28,322 nt of DNA from a virus. Where the stretch lies: positions 1 through 28,322 of the IMG/VR virus record IMGVR_UViG_3300032006_000065; one strand, written 5' to 3'. Every line of letters starts with the position of its first letter. The stretch's first letter is position 1. Under the pieces are notes generated by a model. That model ran no database searches, had not been told where the DNA came from, and was given only the letters and a program-made list of their open reading frames with translations. Made by a program: the position numbers and the translations under genes. Below, piece by piece: positions 7,428-14,571 of this stretch.

Positions 7428-7453
7428 AAAACCCTTGCAGTATCTGGGTTTTT
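7428..7453 (+). terminator. Probable Rho-independent terminator after the helicase
   Basis: AAAACCC (7428-7434) and GGGTTTT (7446-7452) form a seven-pair stem with an 11-base loop ending in five T. It lies two bases past the stop codon of the primase-helicase. The stem has only three GC pairs, so efficiency may be modest. Confidence 0.5.
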
Positions 7454-7505
7454 AAGTGTTAGCCTTACTAGGTAATTACTCTCATTCCTGAAATAAGGAA
7501 AACTA

Positions 7506-7868
7506 ATGATTAAAACACTTATTGCTATTGCAGCCACATCTGCATCTGTAGCTACTCCTGCTGCTTTTGCAGGAACTTATTTAAATGTCGAAGCTAACTC
7601 CGGTTTCACAGGCACTGATTATGAAGGCTCTGTAACTGATCTCCATATCGGTTATGAAGGTGGAAATGAAACTCATTCTTTCTATGTACAAGGCGGTCCT
7701 GCTTTTATTGCTCCTGAAGGAGAAGATGGTGAAACACGTTTATCTGGAAAAGTTGGTGGAAACATCGCTGCAACAGAAAAGCTTGACATCTATGGCGAAA
7801 TTGGCGTAGTAACCGACGAAGATGACAACCTTTATGGCACAAAAATCGGAGCAAAATTTAAGTTCTGA
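7506..7868 (+). CDS. Secreted small beta-barrel-like outer-membrane protein, 120 aa
   Basis: The first 22 residues are a clear Sec signal peptide (MIKTLIAIAATSASVATPA, cleavage after AFA). The mature part is about 98 residues of alternating polar/apolar strands separated by acidic glycine-rich turns, ending in KIGAKFKF, whose final aromatic Phe is typical of outer-membrane beta-barrels. At this size it would have only about six to eight strands. AAGGAAAA precedes the ATG. Similar signal-peptide proteins occur in cyanophages and marine cyanobacteria as far as I recall. An adaptive envelope or permeability role is conjecture. It lies immediately upstream of the hli operon. Confidence 0.75.
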   Translation: MIKTLIAIAATSASVATPAAFAGTYLNVEANSGFTGTDYEGSVTDLHIGYEGGNETHSFYVQGGPAFIAPEGEDGETRLSGKVGGNIAATEKLDIYGEIGVVTDEDDNLYGTKIGAKFKF

Positions 7869-7871
7869 TCT

Positions 7872-7898
7872 AGGTTATTAGAATTTCTAATAGTACCT
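7872..7898. repeat. Inverted repeat between beta-barrel gene and hli operon
   Basis: TATTAGAA (7876-7883) and TTCTAATA (7885-7892) are perfect arms around one base, extended by AGGT/ACCT with a two-base bulge. No T-run follows, so it looks more like an operator or RNA-stabilising hairpin than a terminator. Confidence 0.5.
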
Positions 7899-7906
7899 AT
7901 AAATGA

Positions 7907-7935
7907 TTGTAACGTAATATTAAGTTCGGTTACAA
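7907..7935. repeat. Inverted repeat in hli leader
   Basis: TTGTAAC (7907-7913) and GTTACAA (7929-7935) are perfect seven-base arms separated by 15 bases. A TATAAAAT box lies at 7949-7956, so the repeat could overlap a promoter's upstream region and serve as a regulator site. This is inferred from layout only. Confidence 0.4.
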
Positions 7936-7954
7936 AGTGTAAATATGTATAAAA

Positions 7955-8002
7955 TATGAAGAGACAAGCCTCACTTCGGTGGGGTTTCTTCATACCTTTT
8001 TT
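7955..8002 (+). terminator. Strong hairpin terminator abutting the first hli start codon
   Basis: An outer stem TATGAAG/CTTCATA (7955-7961 with 7988-7994) and an inner stem AAGCCTCAC/GTGGGGTTT (7966-7974 with 7979-7987) close on a TTCG tetraloop; only four bases bulge between them. CC and six T follow at 7997-8002. It would end transcription of the beta-barrel gene, but the first hli ATG is at 8009, leaving no room for a promoter or ribosome-binding site in between. Confidence 0.75.
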
Positions 8003-8008
8003 ATACTC

Positions 8009-8113
8009 ATGGAAAACGCTGAATTAACTAATGGTCGAGTGGCCATGATTGGAATCGTTGCTGCTCTAGGAGCTTATTTAACAACTGGAAACATCATTCC
8101 TGGTATTTTTTAA
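8009..8113 (+). CDS. hli: High-light-inducible protein, minimal 34-aa form
   Basis: The product is little more than one chlorophyll-binding transmembrane helix: ELTNGRVAMIG matches the ExxNGRxAMxG motif and is followed by the typical tail TTGNIIPGIF. Hli proteins bind chlorophyll and carotenoid, dissipate excess light and protect photosystem II assembly; cyanophages carry them to keep host photosynthesis running. At 34 residues it lacks the usual N-terminal extension. Its stop overlaps the next gene's start (TAATG). No Shine-Dalgarno is visible because a terminator hairpin ends seven bases upstream. Confidence 0.85.
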   Translation: MENAELTNGRVAMIGIVAALGAYLTTGNIIPGIF

Positions 8114-8310
8114 TGACATCTTCTCACATCGTTACAGAGTATGGTAAGCAAAACATTTTTGCTAAAGAAACTCAACCACGTTTAGTTGAGAACTATACTA
8201 ATCATTTTGAAGAAGCTGAAAAAGCTAATGGACGCTGGGCAATGCTCGGTTTCATTGCACTATTAGGTGCTTACATCACAACAGGTCAAATTATCCCAGG
8301 AGTTTTCTAA
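8113..8310 (+). CDS. hli: High-light-inducible protein, 65 aa
   Basis: A full-length phage-type Hli: a polar N-terminal extension of about 35 residues, then EKANGRWAMLGFIALLGAY carrying the complete chlorophyll-binding motif and transmembrane helix, and the terminal TTGQIIPGVF typical of marine cyanobacterial and cyanophage Hli. It acts in the host thylakoid membrane. It is chained to its neighbours on both sides by TAATG overlaps, so the three hli genes should be translated from one message in fixed proportion. Confidence 0.93.
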   Translation: MTSSHIVTEYGKQNIFAKETQPRLVENYTNHFEEAEKANGRWAMLGFIALLGAYITTGQIIPGVF

Positions 8311-8414
8311 TGTCTACTAATTCTTTAATCTGGCAAAAAGCTAATGGCCGTTTTGCGATGATGGCTTTCTGGGCTATTATTGGAGTATATACATACTCTA
8401 AATACTTCTCATAA
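8310..8414 (+). CDS. hli: Divergent high-light-inducible protein, 34 aa
   Basis: A third single-helix protein: WQKANGRFAMMAFWAIIG aligns with the Hli motif, but the first position of ExxNGR is Gln rather than the chlorophyll-ligating Glu, and the Gly after AM-x is Ala. The TTGQIIPG tail of the other two is missing; it ends in YTYSKYFS. It may still bind pigment as a heterodimer partner, or may have another use. TAATG junctions tie it to the genes on both sides. Confidence 0.8.
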   Translation: MSTNSLIWQKANGRFAMMAFWAIIGVYTYSKYFS

Positions 8415-8632
8415 TGCCTTTTGGTCTTATTAATTTTGTAGAGGCGTGGAATGCTATTAGCTGGGCTGATGCTATTCCATTTTGCCTCTTTCTTTATGGA
8501 GCGTATTGGTTAAAAGTCAAAATTGACACAAACGCTGGGATGGGTAAAAAGAAACGTAATGAATTAAAACGAGTAATAGTAGAAGCATTACAAGAACACT
8601 ACGAAACTCGTACATACGGAGAAAAAGATTAA
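8414..8632 (+). CDS. Small membrane protein of the hli operon, 72 aa
   Basis: One hydrophobic segment at about residues 20-35 (IPFCLFLYGAYWLKV) is followed by a basic, then charged, helical tail. It is the last gene of the TAATG-coupled hli chain and overlaps the convergent 60-aa gene by four bases. No family recognised. Coupling to hli suggests, but does not show, a thylakoid location. Confidence 0.7.
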   Translation: MPFGLINFVEAWNAISWADAIPFCLFLYGAYWLKVKIDTNAGMGKKKRNELKRVIVEALQEHYETRTYGEKD

Positions 8633-8811
8633 TCTTCTAAGACTCTTTCAAAAATATCTGAAACATCAATTAAAGCATCTATTCTTAATAACATGTCAGC
8701 AATATGCTTACTGACATAAGGTTTCTCTGCTCTTGCAGAAAAAGCTAAAGCATTCCGTAAATTATCTTGTGAATCTAATAACGCTTGTTCAACTTGTTTA
8801 GTTAATGCCAC
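8629..8811 (-). CDS. Hypothetical protein, 60 aa
   Basis: A small all-helical soluble protein with heptad-like spacing throughout (ADMLLRIDALIDVSDIFERV). It resembles small cyanophage proteins I have seen, but I cannot name a family. It is the last gene of the minus-strand block and its stop overlaps the convergent hli-operon membrane protein by four bases, with no terminator visible between them. Confidence 0.6.
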   Translation of the reverse strand: MALTKQVEQALLDSQDNLRNALAFSARAEKPYVSKHIADMLLRIDALIDVSDIFERVLED

Positions 8812-8863
8812 TGCTATTTTTTAACACCATATATCTTATTTATACTCGATAATTAACTAATTG

Positions 8864-9094
8864 TCATTTAACAGCATGTAACTGTGGCTTTAAATACTTG
8901 TTAATAATAGAGATTTGATCTTCCCATCTAGCAATCTTGTCTAACTCGTCCTGTATTGCTCCAGTGATATCAGAATGCTCTCCAATACCTGCTGGATTAT
9001 TCAAATAAATTTCTACATTTGCAAGATGTTTTTGTATCTCTCCATTAGCGTGAGCTAATAGAGCTTTAATAATTCTGTCTCGGAGATTGATCAT
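8864..9094 (-). CDS. Conserved-looking cyanophage helical protein, 76 aa
   Basis: A two-helix soluble protein with a central GIGEHSD turn. From memory it looks like a small protein frequent in T4-like cyanophages, with the same NLRDRIIKALLAHA opening, but its role is unknown. It starts two bases after the stop of the PsbN-like gene on the same strand, so the two are probably cotranslated. Confidence 0.65.
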   Translation of the reverse strand: MINLRDRIIKALLAHANGEIQKHLANVEIYLNNPAGIGEHSDITGAIQDELDKIARWEDQISIINKYLKPQLHAVK

Positions 9095-9096
9095 TG

Positions 9097-9267
9097 TTAT
9101 ACATTCTTTCTTCCATTATGACCATGTGCAATCCCTAATTCATGCATTTTTGAATGCTCACTGATGGAATCCCTAAGATTATCTTTCCCAGGACCTACTG
9201 TTAAGTAGAGTCCATAACCTATTAAGAAAGCTAATAAGCCTAAAATAATAGATAAAATAACAATCAT
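9097..9267 (-). CDS. psbN: PsbN-like membrane peptide, 56 aa
   Basis: An N-terminal transmembrane helix (about residues 2-22) leads into GYGLYLTVGPGKDNLRD followed by an EH-containing tail. Host PsbN has the same layout: one helix, GYxLYxxFG, a short linker, LRDPFxxHED. PsbN assists assembly and repair of the photosystem II reaction centre from the thylakoid membrane. This version has Ser in place of the Pro of LRDP and a longer His-rich C-terminus (HELGIAHGH). It begins two bases after the stop of the preceding tail-type gene. The gene symbol marks similarity, not proven function. Confidence 0.6.
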   Translation of the reverse strand: MIVILSIILGLLAFLIGYGLYLTVGPGKDNLRDSISEHSKMHELGIAHGHNGRKNV

Positions 9268-9269
9268 AC

Positions 9270-9986
9270 TTAATGAACGCCTTCACCCATACTATAAACA
9301 GTTATTGCTTCTGAACCACTACCTATATTTGTAACTCTTCCTATAAATTGACGAGTTTTAGTAGCAGCTACGGTATTTGTATTATCACCATCTAGAGTTA
9401 CTCCAGTCCCTCCCACAAGCGTCATTGCATGTGTAGAACCCGCTTGATTACGAAGAATAATTGAAAAAGATGTTCCTACTTTTGCTGTACTTAATTCAGA
9501 AACAATTTGAGCAGCAGTCGCAGTCGTAACATTTCGTGCGGCTCCTGGGGTCATTGTTACGAGGCTGTTAACTGATTGAGCAGCTGTCAAAACCGTTGCA
9601 GCATCTGAAGCGGCAAGAACTACTAAACCAGAAGTTAGCCTAGCTGGGAAAAGAAAATCACCCGTAGGGGCAATCTTACTTGGCGATACCGAAGAGTCAG
9701 AAGGAGCATTTAAATCAACCGAATCACCCTGTACTAAACCCCAAAAAGTTAATCCACTTGCTGGTGCAGTTGTGAAAGTTATAGTGTTTGCTGAAAGAGT
9801 GTAATCCGTTCCTGGTTTCTGAAGTAGTCCACCTAACGATATAAACATTTGATTCACAGTCGCCGGTGAAACTGCTGTTCCTGAAGCAGTTATGCTAAAA
9901 GCAGTGTTACTTCCGTTAAAGCCACTGGATATATCATCCATTACAGTGTTTTGGCCACGTACTAGCTGTTTCCCGATGTAAGCCAT
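9270..9986 (-). CDS. Tail fibre-like or virion structural protein, 238 aa
   Basis: Rich in Ala, Gly, Ser and Thr with repeated short beta strands and no catalytic residues, as expected of a trimeric fibre or decoration protein. The N-terminal part (FISLGGLLQKPGTDYTLS) resembles receptor-binding tail proteins of marine phages, where a repeated 'result with description of expected value' module anchors onto the virion. The C-terminal half from about residue 120 is Thr/Ala/Val rich, then strand-rich. It lies first after a cluster of other tail genes on the minus strand. Confidence 0.7.
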   Translation of the reverse strand: MAYIGKQLVRGQNTVMDDISSGFNGSNTAFSITASGTAVSPATVNQMFISLGGLLQKPGTDYTLSANTITFTTAPASGLTFWGLVQGDSVDLNAPSDSSVSPSKIAPTGDFLFPARLTSGLVVLAASDAATVLTAAQSVNSLVTMTPGAARNVTTATAAQIVSELSTAKVGTSFSIILRNQAGSTHAMTLVGGTGVTLDGDNTNTVAATKTRQFIGRVTNIGSGSEAITVYSMGEGVH

Positions 9987-10042
9987 TTAGTTATACAACT
10001 ACAAAATATTTCTCTTATTCTAAAGTGTGTAATCTGAGTTTA

Positions 10043-10549
10043 TCAACTAGGCTTTGTAGGCCATGTGTGCGTATGAGGCCATCCAGATGCAGATGGTATA
10101 TCTCTTAGTGCTTTACGATAATCTTTTCTAGCATCAGTAAGGGTTACATCAGAACAAGCCCACCAATCTGTCTCTGTTAATTTGTCGTCTCTCTGAGATC
10201 TTGCTACTAGTGCAGCGTTATTATCTATCCCTGCTTTATATGCAGCTTCATTCTGGGCAGCGGTTTTATTAATTGTATTACCGTCCTTATCTGTTTCAGT
10301 AGTGTCTGTAAAAGTAGGGCCGATTTTATATTTCTTCTGCCACTTACCAGAAACCTGCTCAACTCCATCTCTCACTACTGTTTGATATACCGTGACAGAT
10401 GGCTGATTCCCTTCATGAACCATGTCATAACCTAAAGCTTCAATCTCAGTACTTGTAGGAGCTACGGGGAAACTTGTATTAGGGAAAAGAGCTTTTAATT
10501 TAGTAAAAGTAGGCACTATTGTTCCGTCACTTTTTTTCCTGTATTCCAT
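10043..10549 (-). CDS. Tail assembly chaperone-like protein, 168 aa
   Basis: Residues about 118-168 match the pattern of the phage tail assembly chaperone/APC family: R-DDKLTETDWWACSD, then YRKALRDIP, then a terminal WP-x-KP. In that family the segment helps fold or attach tail fibres. The N-terminal part is a less conserved beta-rich domain that could interact with the fibre. It sits between two fibre-like genes, which fits this role. The start follows a short gap with no obvious ribosome-binding site. Confidence 0.7.
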   Translation of the reverse strand: MEYRKKSDGTIVPTFTKLKALFPNTSFPVAPTSTEIEALGYDMVHEGNQPSVTVYQTVVRDGVEQVSGKWQKKYKIGPTFTDTTETDKDGNTINKTAAQNEAAYKAGIDNNAALVARSQRDDKLTETDWWACSDVTLTDARKDYRKALRDIPSASGWPHTHTWPTKPS

Positions 10550-10577
10550 TAGCTTTAGACTTTATTTTGAATCTATT

Positions 10578-11600
10578 TTAAGTTGTGTAATTCTTAAGAA
10601 CAGCTCCTCTATATGTAGTACCAGCATCGGTTGTCTCGAAAATAAATACATGGTTTCTATTAGTTGTAAGACTTGGAGCAGTATTATCGGGCCATTTAAC
10701 AGCTGCAGGCCAAGTGATTGTTCCTGATGTATGAGTCAAACTCAAAACAAATACTGTGGATTGACCACTAGCAGCTGGATTACTAAATGTGAAAGTAGAG
10801 TTAGCGTTTATAGTCTTAGTAAAATAATTTGATGTACTTAAATCTAAATCGAGAGCACCCATAGCAGTAGCATTCTGACTAATACCACCGGTATACCTAA
10901 TTTTTCCAGTCGTATTAATGAATTGCGAGTCGGTACCGTCATGCACAATCCGGAAATCTATGCCTGTCCCAAGTTCTATATAAGCATTATCTTGAAACGC
11001 TAGAGCATCTCTTGATGTATCCCATGCCATATCTCTGCCAGATGTAGCTCCTACAAACGTTATGTCTGATCCGTCGGTTGTTAATGTAGATAAACCAGCG
11101 AATGATCCACTATTGTTGTACTGCAATTGGGTATTAGAACCTGCAGGGTTAGCCGATACAGTTGCAAAAGACAAATTTCCAGAGGCATCGGTAACAATAG
11201 CTTGACCACTACTTCCATCTGCGTTTGGTAGCTTCCAAATAACGGAAGCAGCTATTGTATCTGGTGCTTCAAATCCTACATATTCAGAACCTGCGGAATC
11301 TGGTTCCCCAAGCCGCAACTCCTTTTGGTTGTCAATAAGGAGGTCTCCAGTTAAAGTTCCTCCTGCCAAAGGTAATTTTGTACTATCTGTTGTACTATCA
11401 GCTACCCATGATAAATTTCCCGAACCATCCGTTTTTAAAAGATAATTAGCCGTCCCATCAGCCGAGGGAAGAGTCCAAGTAACATTACTACCTACTGTTG
11501 CAGGTGCTTTAAGAGCAACATAATTACTTGAGTCCGAATCCCCTAAACGTATATCCCCTTGAGCACGAGTTTCGACTAATTCGCATTTTGTTTGTGACAT
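10578..11600 (-). CDS. Tail fibre-like protein with internal duplication, 340 aa
   Basis: A beta-rich structural protein. Two copies of a roughly 50-residue module are visible at about 17-66 and 95-147; each runs RLG-x-x-DS ... Y-V ... W-x-LP-x-ADG ... TDxSGNLS. Between them is the fibre-typical LPLAGGTLTGDL, and the region around 150-190 has NTQLQYNNSGSFAG, a motif common in phage fibres. The C-terminal part, with FTFSNPAASGQS and WPDNTAPSL, is also frequent in marine phage fibres. It probably contacts the host cell or joins fibre segments. Confidence 0.78.
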   Translation of the reverse strand: MSQTKCELVETRAQGDIRLGDSDSSNYVALKAPATVGSNVTWTLPSADGTANYLLKTDGSGNLSWVADSTTDSTKLPLAGGTLTGDLLIDNQKELRLGEPDSAGSEYVGFEAPDTIAASVIWKLPNADGSSGQAIVTDASGNLSFATVSANPAGSNTQLQYNNSGSFAGLSTLTTDGSDITFVGATSGRDMAWDTSRDALAFQDNAYIELGTGIDFRIVHDGTDSQFINTTGKIRYTGGISQNATAMGALDLDLSTSNYFTKTINANSTFTFSNPAASGQSTVFVLSLTHTSGTITWPAAVKWPDNTAPSLTTNRNHVFIFETTDAGTTYRGAVLKNYTT

Positions 11601-11655
11601 CTCTCAACCGAAATTAAATCTTTATACTTAATTTTACGCTCACAAAATCTAGTAA

Positions 11656-11862
11656 TTAAAAGACCTTTTTATGACCTACAAGCCAGGGATCTTCAATATG
11701 ACTATCTCCAGATTGATATGACTCCTGATAACCTCTTGTTGGAATACCAGTACCACTTTCTATATAAGTCGTATCACCCTGAGATCTAGTAAGCCATTCC
11801 TCAGACATATCTTTTGCTCGACCCCAATTAGCCATTACAGCTGGAAAATCATTGTCGCCCAT
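11656..11862 (-). CDS. Hypothetical virion-cluster protein, 68 aa
   Basis: A small polar protein, Gly/Ser/Asp-rich, with no membrane segment. It starts two bases after the stop of the 272-aa gene and precedes the fibre gene, so it is likely a minor structural or assembly component, judged only by position. Confidence 0.6.
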   Translation of the reverse strand: MGDNDFPAVMANWGRAKDMSEEWLTRSQGDTTYIESGTGIPTRGYQESYQSGDSHIEDPWLVGHKKVF

Positions 11863-11864
11863 AA

Positions 11865-12683
11865 TTAAACTTGCATACCAAAGGGAAGATCTCGTATATG
11901 CAATAAAGGATCTTTAGAAGGATGTAAATAATGTAATTTATCTGCTGGTAGCCCAGGCCACTTATCAGGACCTGCTGCTGCTGGATATCTAGAAAATGGT
12001 TTATCGTGACTTGCTATCTCAATTGGATTCTCTCTAAAGAAATTGAGATTATTAAGAAAACTTGTTAAAAAATTACTACCAGAAGATGAAGAATCATCGT
12101 TTCCATAAGAAGAACGCATATCTCCACCATAAACGTTTCTTCCAGCTTCCCCAGCAAAACTAGGATCAGCACCTCTTGCACCTGCCTCATTTAAAGTTTT
12201 TTGACTAAATCCAAAACTTGGATTAGGAGCTAAAGGTTTTCCTTGAACAGCATTTAAACGTGAGTCAACAAAATTACTAACTGCTGTTAAACCAAGGTGA
12301 TCAGCTAAATTTTTATTTGTATAGTTGTTAACATTAGCGTCTGGTGCGCTTCTTCTTGCTTGTCTCTTTGAATCTGCTCTTGCTTTTCTTGCAGCATTAA
12401 CTGCACGACCTCCTGAACCCATCTTATTACCGCCTCCCCATTTTTTCCAATCAGGTGCATTAGTTATTCCTTCAAAAGCCCATTTATATTCCCTATTTTC
12501 TCCAGGGGTCATAGTTTTTGACCAACGAACAGCCTGATCCATACTGTCAATTGCTGATCTACCTTTCCTCTCTCCTTCTTCTATCCTGTTAGCATAAATT
12601 CCTAACCACTTTTCTCTCGCAGCTTGACGAGCTTCAAACTCTTCCTGTTCAGAAAAATAATCTACTTCATGTGCAAAAGGCAT
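11865..12683 (-). CDS. Putative virion protein, 272 aa
   Basis: The N-terminal 60 residues are charged and helical. A basic Arg/Ala/Lys-rich region follows at about 85-115 (RAVNAARKARADSKRQARR), then a disordered Ser/Gly/Asn stretch around 195-205, and a Pro-rich C-terminus. The basic patch might bind DNA inside the head. No catalytic motif is recognised. It is tightly packed (two-base gaps) between minus-strand structural-type genes, so a virion role is inferred. Confidence 0.6.
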   Translation of the reverse strand: MPFAHEVDYFSEQEEFEARQAAREKWLGIYANRIEEGERKGRSAIDSMDQAVRWSKTMTPGENREYKWAFEGITNAPDWKKWGGGNKMGSGGRAVNAARKARADSKRQARRSAPDANVNNYTNKNLADHLGLTAVSNFVDSRLNAVQGKPLAPNPSFGFSQKTLNEAGARGADPSFAGEAGRNVYGGDMRSSYGNDDSSSSGSNFLTSFLNNLNFFRENPIEIASHDKPFSRYPAAAGPDKWPGLPADKLHYLHPSKDPLLHIRDLPFGMQV

Positions 12684-12685
12684 AA

Positions 12686-12919
12686 TTAAGCACCTATTTG
12701 TCTTAGAAAATCGTCAACTCTATCGCTAATCCCAGGCTCCTGTGAAGCTGCATTCATGGGATTAGTTTTTTGTGCCGCCTTCATATTTGCTTCCGCATAA
12801 GGAGCACTTACTGATTGACCTTGTGTTGCATATCCACCTGGTAAACCCTCTTGACGACGAGGATCACCTAAATCGTGAGACATCGCTAAACCAGATGTAT
12901 CAAATCCTGCACCGCCCAT
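12686..12919 (-). CDS. Hypothetical virion-cluster protein, 77 aa
   Basis: A Gly/Ala/Gln-rich, probably disordered protein with a short C-terminal helix (DRVDDFLRQIGA). It lies between the 357-aa and 272-aa genes on the same strand with a two-base gap to the latter. No family recognised; a small structural or internal protein is the simplest guess. Confidence 0.55.
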   Translation of the reverse strand: MGGAGFDTSGLAMSHDLGDPRRQEGLPGGYATQGQSVSAPYAEANMKAAQKTNPMNAASQEPGISDRVDDFLRQIGA

Positions 12920-12962
12920 TAATCTTTACCCTTTTTTATTAATTATAAAGCTATAACTACCT

Positions 12963-14036
12963 TCAACGATTTGCTTTCCATTCTCTATGTTTCTTTTGAA
13001 GTTCCCATAACTCATCATCCGTGAAAGCTCCTGAACTTCTAGCTGGGCTGTTTTGAGTTTTTTGTTCCCATCTATCTCTCTCATCTAACTCAGATAAGAA
13101 ATCAGTAACTTGATCTGCAACGGTTACACCCTCTCCAGAGCTGACACTAGGTTCTAATACACCGTCTTGAGATATTACAGTAGATCCCTCATTTACTGCG
13201 TCTATAGGAACTCTTATTACTCCTCCATCTTCCGTTCTAATTAGCTTTGTACCCAATCCTTCAGTAACAGGAATTCCAGAATCTACATAAGTATCTAAAT
13301 TAGGTAGAGGTCCACCAAGAAATCCTCCTGTAATTGGATCACCAGCTTCCCCTGATCTAAGGGTATCCCAAGCCTGACCTCCCCCATAACTACCTCCTAC
13401 ATACCCACCTGGTACTGCTACTAAAGCACCTGGACCTGTAGGTGACGCAAGAAGACCGGCACCTGTACCACCTAAAATACCTCCTGCTAACTGAAATAAT
13501 GGACGACCAATTGCATCAATGGGGTTCATACCCTCATCTAAATTACTTTTCATCTCAAATCCAGTAAGAGCTGCATTTAAATAAGGAAGAGTACCAGCTG
13601 CTCCTTTTGGTAAAAAACTCCTAACGTTTCCAGCAATCCTTGGCATTTTTACATCTTTTGCTGCACCAAATACGTTTGGTACTTTCACACCTGCCAGTCT
13701 ATTTTTAAACTCACCAGGAACTGATTTTACCCTGCTCAACAAAGACTTAGGAGTACTAGATGCAACATCTACGACTTCACCTCCTAATGTATTTACAACT
13801 GGTTTAGTACCAGATAATGACCCTCCCCAAGGGCTAGGCATTACGTTTGATTTAGGAGTTAATAAATTTGGGATTGACGCCTTTTGATTTACAAAATTTT
13901 TAACAGGAGTACCTACTCGTGAACCAAATCCTCTTCTCAAACGACCTCCTATACTCTTATCCATTACCCTTATAGGTATATCAATCTTATCTAAACCAGC
14001 AAAGCGTAATAAAAATTCTGCTACACGAGGATCCAT
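12963..14036 (-). CDS. Putative internal virion or DNA-ejection protein with glycine-rich hydrophobic core, 357 aa
   Basis: Residues about 1-150 are basic (many Lys/Arg, Pro) and probably disordered. Residues about 175-222 are a glycine-zipper-like hydrophobic stretch (LAGGILGGTGAGLLASP, then GGYVGGSYGGG). Such Gly-x-x-x-Gly segments insert into or cross membranes in several phage internal proteins. The C-terminus is acidic and helical. AAAGGA precedes the ATG. It is the first gene of the minus-strand block and starts from the divergent control region. An ejection role is inference; a tape-measure fragment or host-targeting protein is also possible. Confidence 0.55.
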   Translation of the reverse strand: MDPRVAEFLLRFAGLDKIDIPIRVMDKSIGGRLRRGFGSRVGTPVKNFVNQKASIPNLLTPKSNVMPSPWGGSLSGTKPVVNTLGGEVVDVASSTPKSLLSRVKSVPGEFKNRLAGVKVPNVFGAAKDVKMPRIAGNVRSFLPKGAAGTLPYLNAALTGFEMKSNLDEGMNPIDAIGRPLFQLAGGILGGTGAGLLASPTGPGALVAVPGGYVGGSYGGGQAWDTLRSGEAGDPITGGFLGGPLPNLDTYVDSGIPVTEGLGTKLIRTEDGGVIRVPIDAVNEGSTVISQDGVLEPSVSSGEGVTVADQVTDFLSELDERDRWEQKTQNSPARSSGAFTDDELWELQKKHREWKANR

Positions 14037-14095
14037 CTAATTATCCTTTTTATCAAGGTTTTTATAATATTAACATCGGAAAATTAACTTTTGAA

Positions 14096-14242
14096 ATGAC
14101 TAAATTTCCAAAGGGAACGACGATTGAAAAAATACATGAAAAGCTTCATAGGGTATGTTCACCTAAAGGAGCTATTTGTCATTACTCTCATAGTTCTCAA
14201 GAAGCACAAGACTTTGCACAAATATATGAAACCTATGCATAA
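14096..14242 (+). CDS. Possible small protein, 48 aa
   Basis: Frame from ATG 14096 to TAA 14242 encodes a compact helical peptide (TTIEKIHEKLHRVCSPKG, then SSQEAQDFAQIYETYA) with two cysteines and several histidines. It lies in the divergent control region, reading rightward. The composition looks like a real protein, but there is no strong ribosome-binding site and no family. Confidence 0.45.
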   Translation: MTKFPKGTTIEKIHEKLHRVCSPKGAICHYSHSSQEAQDFAQIYETYA

Positions 14243-14571
14243 ACAAAATGCCAGATAAATATAATAAATCGACTAAAATCTTAAGCGTCAAAAACATAAA
14301 CAATTAGGGGATGACCCTCAAAAAGTTTTAAAACCCTGTATTTACAAGATTTTTTCCTATGAACAGCCAAAACATACGAAAAAAATGGTATTTTACTTAC
14401 CTACGTGCATGTTGAGGATAAGTACATAGGTGTATACATACAGGCATGTAACTAACCTCCCCTCCTATAAAAGTAAATAAATAGATGAAATTTTCATGGG
14501 TTTTGGGTGTTCATATCAGTGACATTGTGCCAGAAAGGGTTTAAGATTCTCCACAGAGATCCCCTAACGTA
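14243..14571. promoter_or_regulatory. Gene-free control region with dyad symmetries
   Basis: These 329 bases contain no convincing gene and lie where transcription diverges. Bases about 14387-14455 carry overlapping imperfect inverted and direct repeats built from ACCTACGTGCATGT, TACATAGG, GTATAC and GGCATGTA. A near-palindrome ATGAAATTTTCAT lies around 14484-14496, and an AT-rich stretch follows a CT-rich run (CCTCCCCTCC). This could be a divergent operator or replication origin; I see no certain promoter. Confidence 0.45.

Noticed and set aside
12325-12537. 70-aa plus-strand frame with a possible membrane segment
   Set aside because: Its hydrophobic stretch is the antisense of the Arg/Ala/Lys-rich region of the 272-aa gene.
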